From assembly GCA_029262975.1 (NCBI GenBank), contig JAJCYJ010000741.1, positions 1 through 6,562 of the forward strand: a DNA stretch of 6,562 nucleotides. Direction: 5' to 3'. This document shows, piece by piece, positions 6,431-6,562 of this stretch; the first letter of the stretch is position 1; every line of letters starts with the position of its first letter. The position numbers and the translations under genes were made by a program. Below the pieces are notes generated by a model. The model did no database searches. It saw nothing but the letters and a program-made list of their open reading frames with translations, and had not been told where the DNA came from. The DNA comes from Saprospiraceae bacterium. GTDB lineage: Bacteria; Bacteroidota; Bacteroidia; Chitinophagales; Saprospiraceae.

Positions 6431-6562
6431 TTAATTTTTACTGATCTCGGAAACCAATTGATTTACAAAAGCCTCTTGTTCAGGTTTCCCTTTGAGTTCT
6501 TTTCTAATCACCTGTTCAGCTATATTTAAAGCAATTAATCCTGCTTCACTTTTCACTTCAGC
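6431..6562 (-). CDS. atpF: ATP synthase F0 b subunit AtpF, C-terminal 43 residues only
   Basis: The b subunit forms the peripheral stalk, with one N-terminal membrane helix and a long helical arm reaching the delta subunit. Only the last 43 codons are in the window, ending in a TAA at 6431-6433; the 5' part, including the membrane helix, lies beyond the right edge. The visible tail is helical and amphipathic, with ALNIAEQVIRKELKGKPEQE followed by AFVNQLVSEISKN. This matches the conserved end of b subunits (A-x-x-IAE-x-VI/LR-KEL), the region that contacts delta. The gene directly precedes atpH with a 5-base gap, the standard F-H-A order, which supports the assignment despite the short length. 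Confidence 0.9.
   Translation of the reverse strand, partial: AEVKSEAGLIALNIAEQVIRKELKGKPEQEAFVNQLVSEISKN

Overview
The window is a compact, gene-dense stretch from a bacterium that is very probably a member of the Bacteroidota. All seven clear genes lie on the minus strand, so they read from right to left: atpF (3' end only), atpH, atpA and atpG of the F-type ATP synthase, then argB, an ArgE/DapE-type M20 deacylase, and argH of arginine biosynthesis. The Bacteroidota assignment is an inference from family features. The alpha subunit carries an extra segment around residues 311-337. ArgB has the CFE-x-x-GVL form in place of the usual TD-x-x-GV. ArgB, M20 deacylase and ArgH occur in the order seen in Bacteroidota arginine clusters. 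atpD and atpC do not follow atpG. The start codons lack Shine-Dalgarno sequences and have A/T-rich leaders.

Positions 3322-6562 hold the ATP synthase block. The F-H-A genes are separated by only 5 and 10 bases, and atpA-atpG by 52 bases that contain an A/T-rich inverted repeat. Together these genes supply the peripheral stalk (b, delta) and most of the F1 head (alpha, gamma). The beta and epsilon subunits must be encoded elsewhere.

Positions 3225-3321 are the only substantial gap (97 bases) and the likely boundary between the two blocks. The gap contains a short hairpin followed by T6 in the direction of transcription, a possible -7 promoter hexamer-like site, and two near-identical copies of a 15-16 base motif ending in ATTCAAA that resembles half of an ArgR/AhrC operator. 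These signals are short and tentative, but they are the part of the window least explained by coding sequence.

Positions 103-3224 hold argB, the M20 deacylase and argH, with gaps of 6 and 8 bases, which indicates one transcript. They cover phosphorylation of the N-acylated glutamate, removal of the acyl group, and cleavage of argininosuccinate. In Bacteroidota the carbamoyl group is added to an N-acylated ornithine, so the deacylase probably acts on N-acyl-citrulline. argC, argD, the transcarbamylase and argG are not in the window.

The first 102 bases contain a possible C-terminal tail of a convergent plus-strand gene and a hairpin with a T-run that could end it. I found no RNA genes, insertion sequences, CRISPR arrays or phage genes, and nothing that amounts to a new biological system. 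The window is essentially core metabolism with an unusual ATP synthase/arginine junction.
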